Source of the DNA: Actinoallomurus liliacearum
Lineage (GTDB): Bacteria; Actinomycetota; Actinomycetes; Streptosporangiales; Streptosporangiaceae
Length of the DNA: 64,000 bases
Direction of reading: 5' to 3'
Assembly: GCF_039542035.1 (NCBI RefSeq)
Contig: NZ_BAABHJ010000002.1
Coordinates: 310,001 to 374,000 of the forward strand
Both the position numbers and the translations under genes were made by a program. Below the pieces are notes generated by a model that worked only from the letters and a program-made list of their open reading frames with translations, searched no databases and was not told the DNA's origin. Shown here piece after piece: positions 34,387 to 44,200 of this stretch (its first letter is position 1; each line of letters begins with the position of its first letter).

Positions 34387-35580
34387 TCAGGTAAGGAAGG
34401 CGCGGAGTGCGTCTGTGATCCAGAATGCTCGGCAGATCATGCTTACCGGCTCGGCCACAAACTCCGGAAAGATCTCGCGATCGATTACGCCCAGCCGAAG
34501 ATGCTGGCGATGTCGTAGCGTTCGCCCGCTTCCGCTGCTGTCTGGGCGAGGTGGTCCCGATTGGCTTCGATCCGTTGTTGGCCACCTGCCCGCCGCGGCA
34601 GTAGGCGAAGTACTCACACTGTTTCCGGCAGTTGGTGATGCCGGCTACGGCTTCGGCGACCCACGGCACCTCCTGCGCGCGGGCCGCCAGGACGGCCAAG
34701 GGAGTGTCCAGGACATTGCCGGCGGTGAACGGCCCGTAGCGGGATGAGCAGAAGCCGGCCAGTTCCGCGCCGACGGGAAGGAAATGGCCGTCCCAGGTCA
34801 CCAGAGGCAGGGGCTCGAGCGGGCGGTCGGCACGCTGTGCCGCAGCGCCGGAAAGGTCCTCGCGAATGTAGGTGTAGGCGTGGTCGAGCTCCCGGACCCG
34901 GATACGCGGATCGGCCTGCCAGTTGGCCGCCAGCTCCTCCCAGAAGGCGATGACCCCGGTCTCCGGCTCCTGCCCGCCTGCGTACACGCCCTTCTTCTCG
35001 GCCAGGTTCACCCCGAGGTATCCGCAGCCGAGCTCGCATGCGAAGCGGTACAGACGGCTAGCCGCCCCTGGGGACAAATCGGCCACCACCGCGATCATGC
35101 CGAAAGTGATGCCGGCCCGGCGCAGCATGTCGATCCCGTTCATGGCCCGCACCGTGCTCGGCTGCCCCGCCCAGTCGACCCGCGAGGCGTTCTCCTCACC
35201 CGGGCCATCAACACTCACCGTGACCCGGACGGGTGTCGTCGAGAACACCTCACACCAGGCCTCGTCGATAAGCGTGGCGTTGGTCTGTACAGCATGAACC
35301 ACCGGATGCATCTCACCGGCCCGAACGGCACCACCAAAGAGCGAAAGTACGCCGGGCCCACCGCGAGCGGCTCGCCGCCATGCCACACCACGACCACCGG
35401 ACGCCGCTTGGACCACTCCCGGACACCGGCCGCCACCGCCTCGGCGACATCCACACTCATCCGCCGCGACACCTTCCGGTCGGGCAGGTAGCAGTAGGAG
35501 CAATTGAGATTGCACAACGTCGTCGGCTGCATCAGCACGACCGACGCCGTCCCGGCCAGCCTTACCTCACCTGTTCGCAT
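34387..35580 (-). pseudogene. Radical SAM/SPASM peptide-maturase-like gene with frameshifts
   Basis: ATG 35580 begins a frame with the radical SAM motif CNLNCSYCYLPDRK and WHGGEPLAVGPAYFRSL. Near 35315 it must shift by one nucleotide to continue as EMHPVVHAVQTNATLIDEAW, SVDGPGEENASRVDW, and the SPASM cysteines GFCSS and NCRKQCEYFAYCRGGQVAN (to about 34580). Beyond this the expected tail is in other frames: VSMICRAFWITDALRAFLT ends at 34387. The layout is that of RiPP-modifying maturases, including cyclophane-forming ones. No precursor peptide gene could be recognised with confidence. As it stands no single protein covers both SAM and SPASM parts. Confidence 0.75.
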
Positions 35581-36217
35581 GACTCCCGCATCAGCAACTC
35601 TCTCCGGCACTCCCACCACACGCCGAACGTAACGACACACATGCGCTCTGTCCTCATGGAGGAGGTGATCGATCTGGTCGTACGCTGCGCCTGGCCGAGT
35701 ATGGAGCGCGGTCGGCATGCCGGGACCGGGACTGCGGACAGGCCCGGCGCGTCCGGGTTCCGCGACGCCCGTGGCCCGCAGCGCGGTCGGCGCCGACACG
35801 CTGAGCCGGCCATGCCATGCATCGGCTGCGGGCGGCGCAAGCGGGTCATCTCCCGCACCGGCGAGAGCCCGTCGTGTCGTGTGACACCTGCCGGCGACGG
35901 GTCAAAGCCGGACCACCGGGTGAATCGCCCCGGCGTCAGCGGCGGCTTGGGGAAAACCTGTTATACGCGCCTCATGAACCCTCTTGACATTTACGCTATA
36001 TGGCCTCCAAGCCGCATTTGGCCTATACGACGAGTTTGCCCTACGCGCCTTCTCTTAACTACAGAGTCGTTCCCGTTTCCTCACGCGGACCACCGGACAC
36101 ATTGAGTGATGGCACTGTTGTAGTCGATCACCGCGCGGCGTGGGGAGCGGGCCTCATCATCTGCGGGGAGCTATGTCGACTCCCGCGCAGTTCCGGCCCG
36201 TTCGCATGTGAATCGCG
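35581..36217. other. Gene-poor region with a possible broken zinc-ribbon
   Basis: No intact gene. At 35812-35950 (+) the frame MPCIGCGRRKRVISRTGESP plus, after a shift, SCDTCRRRVKAG gives two CxxC pairs about 20 residues apart, like a degraded zinc-ribbon. From 35955 to 36110 the DNA is conspicuously AT-richer than the rest of the window (including TTGACA at 35984-35989 without a matching -10). Confidence 0.4.
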
Positions 36218-37603
36218 GTGCGCTATGGCGCCCTCGTAAACGACACCTACACAGAGGCGGTAGCAGACCTCATGACACAGGAAGCCAGGATCGACGTCGA
36301 GCTGACGTGGAATCAGGCCGAGGAGGAGTCCTCGACCGAGAAGGTGGCGGAGTTCGCCAAGGATCTGCCGCCGGGGCCGTGGTTCGGCACCCCGACGGGC
36401 GTGGCGCGCGCCGGCGGCCGGCAGCCGAACCACACCTGGCCGCTGCGGTCCGCCCGACCGTACCGGCGGGAGATCGCCCTCGGCGAGGCTGCGGTCTACC
36501 TCGCCGACGGCCATGACGAACTGGAGCGTCCGTTCATCTTCGCGGACGGTTTCAACTACGGCCCTAGTGACCTGCCGGGACTGTTCGCCCACTTCAACGC
36601 GCCCTACCCGGGCGGCGAGGTCGGCTTCCTCGACCAGCTGCTCGCCGCGGGCATCGATGTCATCCTGGTGGGCTTCGAGCAGCGGCACACGCACATCCAG
36701 GCCAACGCCGGCGTGGTGATCAGCGCCATCAACGAGGCCGTCCAGCGGCGACGCGGCGACGCGGAGCTGATCGTCGGCGGAGTAAGCATGGGCGGCATCA
36801 TCACCCGTTACGCCCTCGCCGAGATGGAAAAACAGAACCAGGACCACCAGACCGCGACGTACCTGTCCTGGGACTCCCCCCACAACGGCGCCTGGATCCC
36901 GCTGGTCCTCCAGCAGATGGCCTACTTCTTCGAGTCACTGCCGACCGGGCCCGGCAAGATCAAGAAGGCCGAGCTGATCAGGAGCCCCGCCGCGCAGCAA
37001 CTGCTGTACGCATGGATCCCGGACGCGAAGTACGAAGGCCCCGTCGCCACCTCCAGCGAACTGCGCACGCAGTTCCTGGATGAACTGCGTGAGCTCGGAC
37101 AGTTCCCGGAGCGACCGCACAAGCTGGGCGTGGCCAACGGCGCCGGCAACGGCACCGGCCGCGACCTGCCGCCCGGCATGGAGGTGTTCAAGTACCAGAT
37201 ACCGCTGGTCGTCTACGCCCAGGCGAACTTCCAGCCCGACGGCGGCGAGCGCAAGCGGATCGGTGAGATGCGGGCCGCCGGCCAGGTGCGACGGGGCTTC
37301 ACCTCGCACGTCCCCGGCCTCGACGGCGTGCCCGGCGGCACCCTCGACTCCTTCGGCCAGATCGCCGAGGAACTCGGGGCCGACATACCGGAAACATACA
37401 AGTTCAGCTGCTTCGTTCCCTCCGTGAGCGCGGTCGCGCTGGACTACGACCCGGCCGAGTGGGACGTCGACCCGTACAAGAATGTCGAGGCGAACGGCGC
37501 GAAAACCGCGCTCGACGAGTTCAAGTGCGACAGCGAGAACACCATGCACAGCCAGGTGACCAAGCCACTGGTCGACTGGATCGTGGAGCGAATCGTCCAC
37601 TGA
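36218..37603 (+). CDS. Alpha/beta hydrolase (lipase-like)
   Basis: Up to 461 residues. A GxSxG elbow lies in IVGGVSMGGIITRYALAEME (Ser about residue 190), typical of PGAP1/lipase-class-2-like hydrolases, with TATYLSWDSPHNGAWIPLVLQQ after it. The N-terminal 100 residues and the region 230-340 are not similar to anything I recognise. There is no signal peptide. GTG 36218 opens the frame; ATG 36272 is an alternative (MTQEARIDVELTW), and neither has a strong ribosome site. Substrate unknown; insecticidal-toxin or surface-lipid roles would be guesses. Confidence 0.75.
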   Translation: MRYGALVNDTYTEAVADLMTQEARIDVELTWNQAEEESSTEKVAEFAKDLPPGPWFGTPTGVARAGGRQPNHTWPLRSARPYRREIALGEAAVYLADGHDELERPFIFADGFNYGPSDLPGLFAHFNAPYPGGEVGFLDQLLAAGIDVILVGFEQRHTHIQANAGVVISAINEAVQRRRGDAELIVGGVSMGGIITRYALAEMEKQNQDHQTATYLSWDSPHNGAWIPLVLQQMAYFFESLPTGPGKIKKAELIRSPAAQQLLYAWIPDAKYEGPVATSSELRTQFLDELRELGQFPERPHKLGVANGAGNGTGRDLPPGMEVFKYQIPLVVYAQANFQPDGGERKRIGEMRAAGQVRRGFTSHVPGLDGVPGGTLDSFGQIAEELGADIPETYKFSCFVPSVSAVALDYDPAEWDVDPYKNVEANGAKTALDEFKCDSENTMHSQVTKPLVDWIVERIVH

Positions 37604-37679
37604 CCCCAACCGCTGGGAACGTGCGGCCACCTCGGCGGGCCATCGACCGGGGTGGCCGCACTTCCGCTTCGGGGGCGTG

Positions 37680-37780
37680 CCGACCGCAACGCCGGAGCCG
37701 ACTACGGGCCGCTGAACCATTTCGCGCGCGACAAGGTCGACCTGGGCAAGATCCGCCGGCACTGTGGCGACATCTTCACG
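37680..37780 (+). mobile_element. Probable Tn3-family transposase scrap
   Basis: About 33 codons reading RNAGADYGPLNHFARDK and VDLGKIRRHCGDIF resemble the conserved YGPL-x3-AR-x-KIN-x3-I-x2-HW-D-IL region in the C-terminal half of Tn3-type transposases. No start, no flanking coding and no inverted repeats were seen. It sits between a + strand hydrolase and the end of the Lrp gene. Confidence 0.45.
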
Positions 37781-38273
37781 GACTCAGCACGCCGCGACCT
37801 TCGCGTACCTCGAACACCAGTTGAGTCTCCGTCCGCTGCACCACCGGGTAGATGGTCACGTGTTCCAGGATGAGATCCCGGAGTTTCTCCGGGCTCTCCA
37901 CGGCGACGTGCAGGAGGAAGTCATCGTCGCCGCCCACGTGGAGAACCGTCAGCGCCCCCGGCACCGCGACCAGCTTGTCGTAGAGGTTGCGGACGTGCTC
38001 TCTGTTGTGGCTGCCCAGCCGGACCTTGACGATCGCGTGGATCGGGTGGCCCAGCGCGCCGAGGTTGAGCCGGGCGTTGACGCTCACGATGACACCCGAC
38101 TGCCGCAACGCGCGCACCCGGTACGCGCATGTGGACTCGGCCACTCCCACGCGGGCGGCGAGTGCGGCGTTGGTCATGCGGCCGTCCTCCACGAGCGCGG
38201 CGAGGATGGCCAGGTCGGTGCCGTCGAGAGACGCTGGAGCGGCTTGCGGTTTCTTCGACGACAGCTCGGACAT
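37776..38273 (-). CDS. Lrp/AsnC family transcriptional regulator
   Basis: 165 residues: AsnC-type helix-turn-helix (LDGTDLAILAALVEDGRMTN, then ALAARVGVAESTCAYRVRAL; about residues 16-58) and a RAM ligand-binding domain (about 75-155). ATG 38273 has a perfect AAAGGAG ribosome site. It is divergent from a sulfur-amino-acid PLP enzyme with a 98-bp gap, as in MdeR/MdeA methionine gamma-lyase loci, so its likely effector is methionine or a related amino acid and its target the neighbour. Confidence 0.92.
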   Translation of the reverse strand: MSELSSKKPQAAPASLDGTDLAILAALVEDGRMTNAALAARVGVAESTCAYRVRALRQSGVIVSVNARLNLGALGHPIHAIVKVRLGSHNREHVRNLYDKLVAVPGALTVLHVGGDDDFLLHVAVESPEKLRDLILEHVTIYPVVQRTETQLVFEVREGRGVLSP

Positions 38274-38371
38274 GAGGGCTCCTTTCGTCGAATCAGCACC
38301 GATCCTGGCGAACGGCGCGGATTTCCGCAATGACCATTGAGATTCTCTGTGGATCCGCTCATCCTTGCGGC

Positions 38372-39601
38372 ATGATCTCGCCTCGGCTGCAGCTCGACTC
38401 CATCGCCGTCCACGCCGGCCGCGAGGACCTCGCCGAACTCGGTGTCCACGCGCTTCCCATCGATCTGTCCTCGACCAATCCGCTGCCGGACATCGAGGCG
38501 GGCGGCCTCTCGTACGAGGCCATGGCCGGCGGGGGCACGCCGTACGCGGAGGGCGGAGCCGTCTACGGACGGCTGTGGAACCCGACCGTGGCCCGATTCG
38601 AGTCGGCGTTGGCGCGGATGGAGCACACCGAGGCAGCCGTGGCGTTCTCATCGGGTATGGCGGCGACCACCGCGGCGATCCTCGCGACGACGCAGGAGAG
38701 CGGCCACCGCCACATCGTGGCGGTCCGGCCTCTTTACGGCGGGACCGATCACCTCTTGGCCTCCGGCGTACTCGGTGCCGAGGTGACGTTCTGTACGGCG
38801 GAGGGCGTCGCCGCGGCGCTCCGGCCGGACACGGCGCTGATCATGCTGGAGACACCCGCCAACCCGACACTCGACCTGGTCGACATCCGTGCCGTCGTCG
38901 AGGCGGCCCGCGGCGTTCCCGTTCTCGTGGACAACACGTTCGCGACCCCGATCCTGCAGAACCCCGTCGATTTCGGCGCCTCGATGGTGCTGCACAGCGC
39001 GACCAAGTATCTCGGGGGGCACGGCGACGTCATCGCCGGCGTCATCGCCTGCGACCAGGAACAGGCGGCCGCGCTGCGCCGGGTCCGCGCCATCACGGGT
39101 GCCCTTCTTCACCCGCTTGGCGCCTACCTTCTGCACCGGGGGCTGGCCACGCTCCCGATCCGGGTCCGGGCGCAGCAGGCGAACGCCCAGCGCGTCGCCG
39201 CGTGGCTGAGCACCCACCCGAGCGTCTCCCGTGTGCACTACCCCGGGATGGCGGGGGATGCGCGGGGACTTCTCCACCGGCAGATGAGGGGCACAGGGGC
39301 GATGATCTCGATCGACCTCCGCGGAGGTCTTGAGCAGGCAAGGCATGTCACATCGACGGTTCGCCTGTTCACCCACGCGGTGTCCCTGGGCGGCGTCGAC
39401 TCACTGATCCAGCATCCCGCGGCGCTGACGCACCGGCCCGTCGCCCCTGAGGCCCGCCCGTCCGCAGGTCTCGTCCGGCTCTCCATCGGGCTGGAGGACC
39501 ACGAAGACCTGATGGCCGACCTCGACCAGGCCCTCGCCACGCGCCGCCCGGCTGCGGCCCATGCGGGCGCGCCGCACCCGCAATCGTGCAGCAGCCGGTG
39601 A
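38372..39601 (+). CDS. Trans-sulfuration family PLP enzyme (methionine gamma-lyase/cystathionine gamma-synthase type)
   Basis: 409 residues of the Cys/Met-metabolism PLP fold. The pyridoxal Lys is about residue 211 in SATKYLGGHGDVIAG; YGRLWNPTVARFESALARME, FSSGMAATTAAI and ETPANPTLDLVDI are family signatures. Reactions in this family include methionine gamma-lyase, cystathionine gamma-synthase and gamma-lyase; the sequence does not settle which. The divergent Lrp regulator favours a degradative methionine or cysteine lyase. ATG 38372 gives the usual SPRLQLDSIAVHAGRED start; 38330 is also open. Confidence 0.88.
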   Translation: MISPRLQLDSIAVHAGREDLAELGVHALPIDLSSTNPLPDIEAGGLSYEAMAGGGTPYAEGGAVYGRLWNPTVARFESALARMEHTEAAVAFSSGMAATTAAILATTQESGHRHIVAVRPLYGGTDHLLASGVLGAEVTFCTAEGVAAALRPDTALIMLETPANPTLDLVDIRAVVEAARGVPVLVDNTFATPILQNPVDFGASMVLHSATKYLGGHGDVIAGVIACDQEQAAALRRVRAITGALLHPLGAYLLHRGLATLPIRVRAQQANAQRVAAWLSTHPSVSRVHYPGMAGDARGLLHRQMRGTGAMISIDLRGGLEQARHVTSTVRLFTHAVSLGGVDSLIQHPAALTHRPVAPEARPSAGLVRLSIGLEDHEDLMADLDQALATRRPAAAHAGAPHPQSCSSR

Positions 39602-39635
39602 GGCGACACCGCACCGCCGACACCCGACCTGAGCA

Positions 39636-40952
39636 TCACGGGGTGTAGAGCTCCTCGATTCGCACGACGCGGGAATCGCGTACCGTCACCTGGTAGGGAC
39701 GGCCGTTTCCGTCGGTGTTCTTGACGTGTTGCGCGAGGTAGGAACAGGGTACGGTCCGCGGCCAGATGTCGTTGTCCGGAACGATCCTGCATGTGACGTC
39801 TTTCGCCAGCGGCGCGTCCAATTCTTGGTGCAGATCGCGGATGTAGTACTCATGGCACATCTCGCCGCCATTGACATCCGGATCGATTCCGTCCTTGCGG
39901 CACTCGCCGGCGGGATTCTGGTTGCGATCGAAGAACTGGATAAGGTCCAGGAGGAGCACGGGCGGCTTGGTCTCCAGTTCGCGTAGGTAAGCGAAGCGTG
40001 TGCCGTCGGCGAAGAAAGGATTCCGCGTCAGCGTAATGGTGATCCGTCCGGCGTCGCCCGGGGAAAGACCGGCCACCAGACCCTCGGTCCACTCGGAGAT
40101 CAGCCCGGGGTTGCTCCAGATGGTGCGCAGCTGCTTGATCATCAGCCCGGCCGGGAAGATCTGCTCGCCCACGCTCACGGCCTTCTTGCCTGCCTTTCCG
40201 GCCGTCTTCTTGGTCTTGTGCCAGAGCACGAAGCTGTCCGTGTCGAGAACCTGGGCGATGAGCTGGCTCATCACCTCCTCGAAGTCATCGCCCTCCGGCA
40301 ACTGCTCGGACACCGTGACTCCCTTGGGCAGGGCGACGAGCATCGGGTAGAGGTGCGTGTTCGCCACCCGCAGTGTGACCTCGCCTGGACGATCCGCGAT
40401 CGATGTGCACGCCGGATGTGCCTGCGGCTGTCCATAGTCGGTCACCTTCACATCCAGCTCCGACGTGGGATTCTCGCATTTCGCATCCGGTGTGGGCGGC
40501 AGCAACCGCTCGAAGAAGCCGGCGAATTGGTCACCCTGGTGTCGGCCGGCGTCCTTGCCCACGTCATTGCCGAACTTCTGTGCCTCGGTGACGGCGGGCA
40601 GTTCCCCTTCCCGTACCTGCCACATCGAGAAATGATCGGTCCGCACCACGAGTCGACGTTTCTTGACGTCGATGTCGAACGGCACGGGGATCCATGCCCG
40701 CACGTCTTCGTCGTAGGCCGAGACGATCAGGTCCTCCGGCCGGGTGCCGACCGGATAGTCGAATCGGATCGTGGCCTCTCCCCGCAACCGGCCCTTCGTG
40801 GTCTCGATCCGCACGGCCCGCCGTACCGCGCCCGTCGCCGGCCAGATGCCCTGCGGCGTCTGTGCCAGGGGCCGGATGCGTACTTCGGCCCCCTCGGGCA
40901 GATCCTTACGACTGACCGTCACGGACGCGCCATCGCCGTGCGCGGCGGCCAC
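39636..40952 (-). CDS. Hypothetical protein, probably 5'-truncated
   Basis: 438 residues without a recognised family. An early part (about 1-110) resembles a beta-rich ZU5-like or surface domain (ATIRFDYPVGTRPEDLIVSAYDED); several Cys (DAKCENP, HPACTS, GECRKDG, MCHEYY, VTCRI, PCSYL) suggest disulfides and an extracytoplasmic location, yet there is no signal peptide. Upstream the frame stays coding-like for nine codons (PPHDAHVEV) and then meets a stop at about 40977. The simplest reading is a secreted or lipid-anchored protein that lost its 5' end at a rearrangement. GTG 40952 is only the first available start. Confidence 0.6.
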   Translation of the reverse strand: MAAAHGDGASVTVSRKDLPEGAEVRIRPLAQTPQGIWPATGAVRRAVRIETTKGRLRGEATIRFDYPVGTRPEDLIVSAYDEDVRAWIPVPFDIDVKKRRLVVRTDHFSMWQVREGELPAVTEAQKFGNDVGKDAGRHQGDQFAGFFERLLPPTPDAKCENPTSELDVKVTDYGQPQAHPACTSIADRPGEVTLRVANTHLYPMLVALPKGVTVSEQLPEGDDFEEVMSQLIAQVLDTDSFVLWHKTKKTAGKAGKKAVSVGEQIFPAGLMIKQLRTIWSNPGLISEWTEGLVAGLSPGDAGRITITLTRNPFFADGTRFAYLRELETKPPVLLLDLIQFFDRNQNPAGECRKDGIDPDVNGGEMCHEYYIRDLHQELDAPLAKDVTCRIVPDNDIWPRTVPCSYLAQHVKNTDGNGRPYQVTVRDSRVVRIEELYTP

Positions 40953-40977
40953 CTCGACGTGTGCGTCATGGGGCGGT

Positions 40978-41109
40978 CAGTCGTGTCTCCACCGACCACG
41001 CCGTTTCGAGATCATCCCCGACGGCGTCCGCGTGCTCGAGTCGTTCGGCACCTCCGTCGAGGAGCTCCGCGCCCGGCTGGAGGTCCCGCTCGTGGTCGAC
41101 GCCCGCTGA
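40978..41109 (+). pseudogene. 3' fragment of an unidentified gene
   Basis: About 34 codons reading FEIIPDGVRVLESFGTSVEE and LRARLEVPLVVDAR with coding-type codon use end in a proper stop at 41109 but have no beginning: to the left the frame runs into the antisense of the neighbouring gene. It looks like the C-terminus of an enzyme subunit cut at the same junction that truncated the 438-residue gene. Confidence 0.4.
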
Positions 41110-41216
41110 CCGTTCCCGTCCGTCGGCGCGCGTGCAGGCGTGGCCGCTCCCCGCCGTCCACCCGGTGTCCGTACCGACCAGGCGACCGAAACGGCAGGGT
41201 AAAAGTGGGCAAGGCG

Positions 41217-41253
41217 CCGCCCTCCGCCTGCCGGGTGGGCGGGCGGAGGGCGG
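41217..41253 (-). terminator. Hairpin terminator of the GH3 gene
   Basis: CCGCCCTCCGCC (41217-41228) pairs perfectly with GGCGGAGGGCGG (41242-41253), loop 13 nt, 32 bp beyond the GH3 stop codon. The rest of 41110-41284 holds no gene. Confidence 0.7.
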
Positions 41254-41284
41254 GGTGGTGCCGTGGGTTCGGCCGGCCCGCGGG

Positions 41285-44200
41285 TCAGCCGACGGTGATG
41301 GCGAACACGTGGATTCCGTTGTCGGCCGGCAGGGTGACCGTCGCGACGGTCTTGGACGGGTCGAGCGCGCCTCCGGTCGTGTAGAGGCTCACCTTGTGGT
41401 TGCCGAGGGTGTCGGTGGGCGGGCGGTTCCAGTTGGCGGTGGTGACCGCCAACTGGCTGTTGCCGCTCGCGGCGTTGCTGTACCAGTCGGGGAAGGTGAT
41501 CGCGACGTCGGCGGTCGTGCCGTCGGTGTAGGTGACGGTCACCGTGCCCGAGTGCGAGGAGCCGGTGCCGGTTCCGAGGAGGCCGAGCCTGCCGCCCTTG
41601 CCGTGGACCTGGATGACCTGCCCGGCCGCGGCGACGTTGTCCGGCTGTCCGGGCTGGGTGTTCGGCCAGGCGTATGAGAGGCCGTTCGCGGTCACCGTCG
41701 CGCCCGGGGTGTAGCCGACCGCGGCGAGTTGCGTGGCGGAGAAGCTGTAGCCCTTCGGGTCGAGGTTGCCGGGGGACGGGTCGCTGTCGGCGGTGATCCC
41801 CACGTTGTTGAACGCGTTCGCCACTGCGGTGTACGGCACGACCGTCGTCGTGCCGTCGCTGCGGGTCTGCTTCCCGTGCAGGGTGAAGGAGGCGTTCCCG
41901 GTGAGGGTGGCCGGGCCGCCCGCCGCGCCGGCCGGTGCGGTCACCTTCCAGGTGGTGCTGACCTTGCTGTTGGGGGGAACGTCGGTCGGGACGGGCTTAC
42001 GGGTGGTCGCGGGCTCCACCGTCCAGCCCTGGGGCGCGGAGAGCGAGAGCTTGAGGTCGCGCACGCCGGAGTCACCGGTGTTGGTGAAGGTCTGCTCGAC
42101 CGTCTGCGTGGTGCCGGGCTGGGTGATCTTGGCGGCGGTGACCGACGTGTACTGCGTGCCGAGGGTACGGCGGACGGTCACCGAGGTGGTGAGCGGGGTG
42201 TCCGCGGAGGACTCGCCCACGTAGACGGGGTACTCGCCGTCCAGAACGGTCCAGGCGTGGGCCTTGTCGTCCCAGATCCGCAGGTCGTTCGAGTCCAGGG
42301 TGAGCGTCACCTTCTTGGTCTGACCGGCATTCAGCTGGACCTTGGCGAACGCCTTGAGCTCCTTCGGCGGCTCGCCGGCGCTCTTGGGGTGGCCGAGGTA
42401 GGCCTGGACGACGTCGGATCCGGTGCGGTCGCCGGTGTTGGTGACGTCGACGGTCAGCCGAACCTTGCCGTTGGTGCCCGCGCCGGCGATGACGTGGGCC
42501 GGGCTGCCGCGCAGGTGGGACAGCTTGAAGGTGGTGTAGGACAGGCCGTAGCCGAAGGGGAAGAGCGGTGTCTTGCTCTCGTCCTGGTACCAGCGGTATC
42601 CGACGTCCAGCTTCTCGCTGTAGTCGTACACGCCGTTGACCGCGGGGTAGCGGCCGGGCGCGGCGGCGACGGCGGTCTGGGTGTCGGTCGTCGGGAAGCT
42701 GACCGGGAGCCGGCCGCCGGGCTCGGCGTCGCCGGTGAGCAGCTCGGCGAGGGCGTTGCCGTCCTCCTGTCCGGGGTACCACGTGTCGAGCACCGCGGGG
42801 ACCTCGTCCAGCCACGGCATCAGCACCGGGGCGCCGGCCCGCAGCACCACGACGGTGCTGGGGTTCGCGGCGGCGACCGCCTCGATCAGGGCGTCATTGT
42901 TGCCTGGCAGGGCCAGAGTGGTGCGGTCCGAACCCTCGGTGGACGAGTCGCCGACCACGACCACGGCGGCGTCGGCGCTCTTGGCGGCGGCGACGGCCGT
43001 CTGGATCTGCGGGTCGGGAAGGGTCGGGGACGACCATCCGATGGTGACGGACGCGTTGCCGGTGTTCTCGTAGTACTCGATCCGGATGGCGTGCTGCTCA
43101 CCGGCGGTGAGCTGCACCGGGGTGCTCTTGACGGTCCGTACCGAGTGGTCGCTCCAGTTGTCGGCGATCAGCTTGCCGTCCAGGTAGACGCGGCTGCCGT
43201 CATCGCTGGTGGCGGAGAAGGTGTACGCGCCGGTCGCCGGGGCGGTGAGCGTGCCCGTCCAGCGCGCGGAGAAGCCGTCGGCGGGGATGCCGGTGGCCGG
43301 CGAACCGCTCCCCCAGGTGAAGTCGACGTTGGCGTCGTCGCGGGTGACCGCGGGGGTGCCGCTGAGGGTCTTGTTGGTGAAGTACTCGCCCTTGAGGCCG
43401 GTCAGCGCGGACGCCGGGATCGCGGGCTGGCCCGAGGTCGTGCCCGCCTTGACGTAGTCGACGGTCACCGAGTCGCCGAGTCGCGCCTTGAGGCCGGAGA
43501 CCGGGTCGACCTTCTTGTACGGGGTGACGGCCGAACTGCCGCCGCCTCCGGTGACCGCGGTGTCGGCGTTGGGGCCGATCACGGCGATCGAGTGCAGTTT
43601 CCTCGTGTCCAGGGGCAGCGTGTTCCTGCTGTTCTTCAGCAGTACGCTGCCGTCCTCGGCGGCCTGCTTCGCAACGGCGCTGTCCTTGTCGAAGTCCGCG
43701 GTCACGGGCTTGCTCGGATCGAACAGGCCGGTGCGGAACTCCAGCCGCAGGATGCGGCGGGCCGCGTCGTCGAGCACCGACTGCGGCACCTGGCCGGCCG
43801 CGACCGCCGCGGGCAGCTGCTTGAAGTAGGTGGTGCCGCTGAACTCCTGGTCCAGGCCGGCGAGCGCGGAGGCGACCGTCGAGTGGTTGGCCGGGTAGTC
43901 GGTGTCGACGACTCCGTCGAACTTCCACGTGTCGATGAGGATGTCGCGCAGGATCTGCGCGTTCTCGCACGCGTAGACGCCGTTGACCTTGTTGTAGGCG
44001 CACATCACCGACCAGACCTTGCCGTCCGCGACCGCCTTCTCGAAGGCCGGGAGGTAGATCTCGTGCAGCGTCCGCTCGTCGATGTTCGAGCTGGAGGTCG
44101 TACGGGCGTTCTCCTGGTTGTTGCCCGCGTAGTGCTTGACCTGGGCCGCGACGCCCTGGGCCTGGATGGCCCGGATCTCGGAGGAGGCGAGGTCGCCGGC

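Noticed and set aside
35984..36030. TTGACA box as promoter of the 36218 gene
   Set aside because: No -10 hexamer at 16-19 bp; the TATAT downstream is too close and the next TATACG too far.
36218..36271. First codons of the hydrolase gene as a separate leader peptide
   Set aside because: The frame continues without stop into the hydrolase; only the start choice is uncertain.
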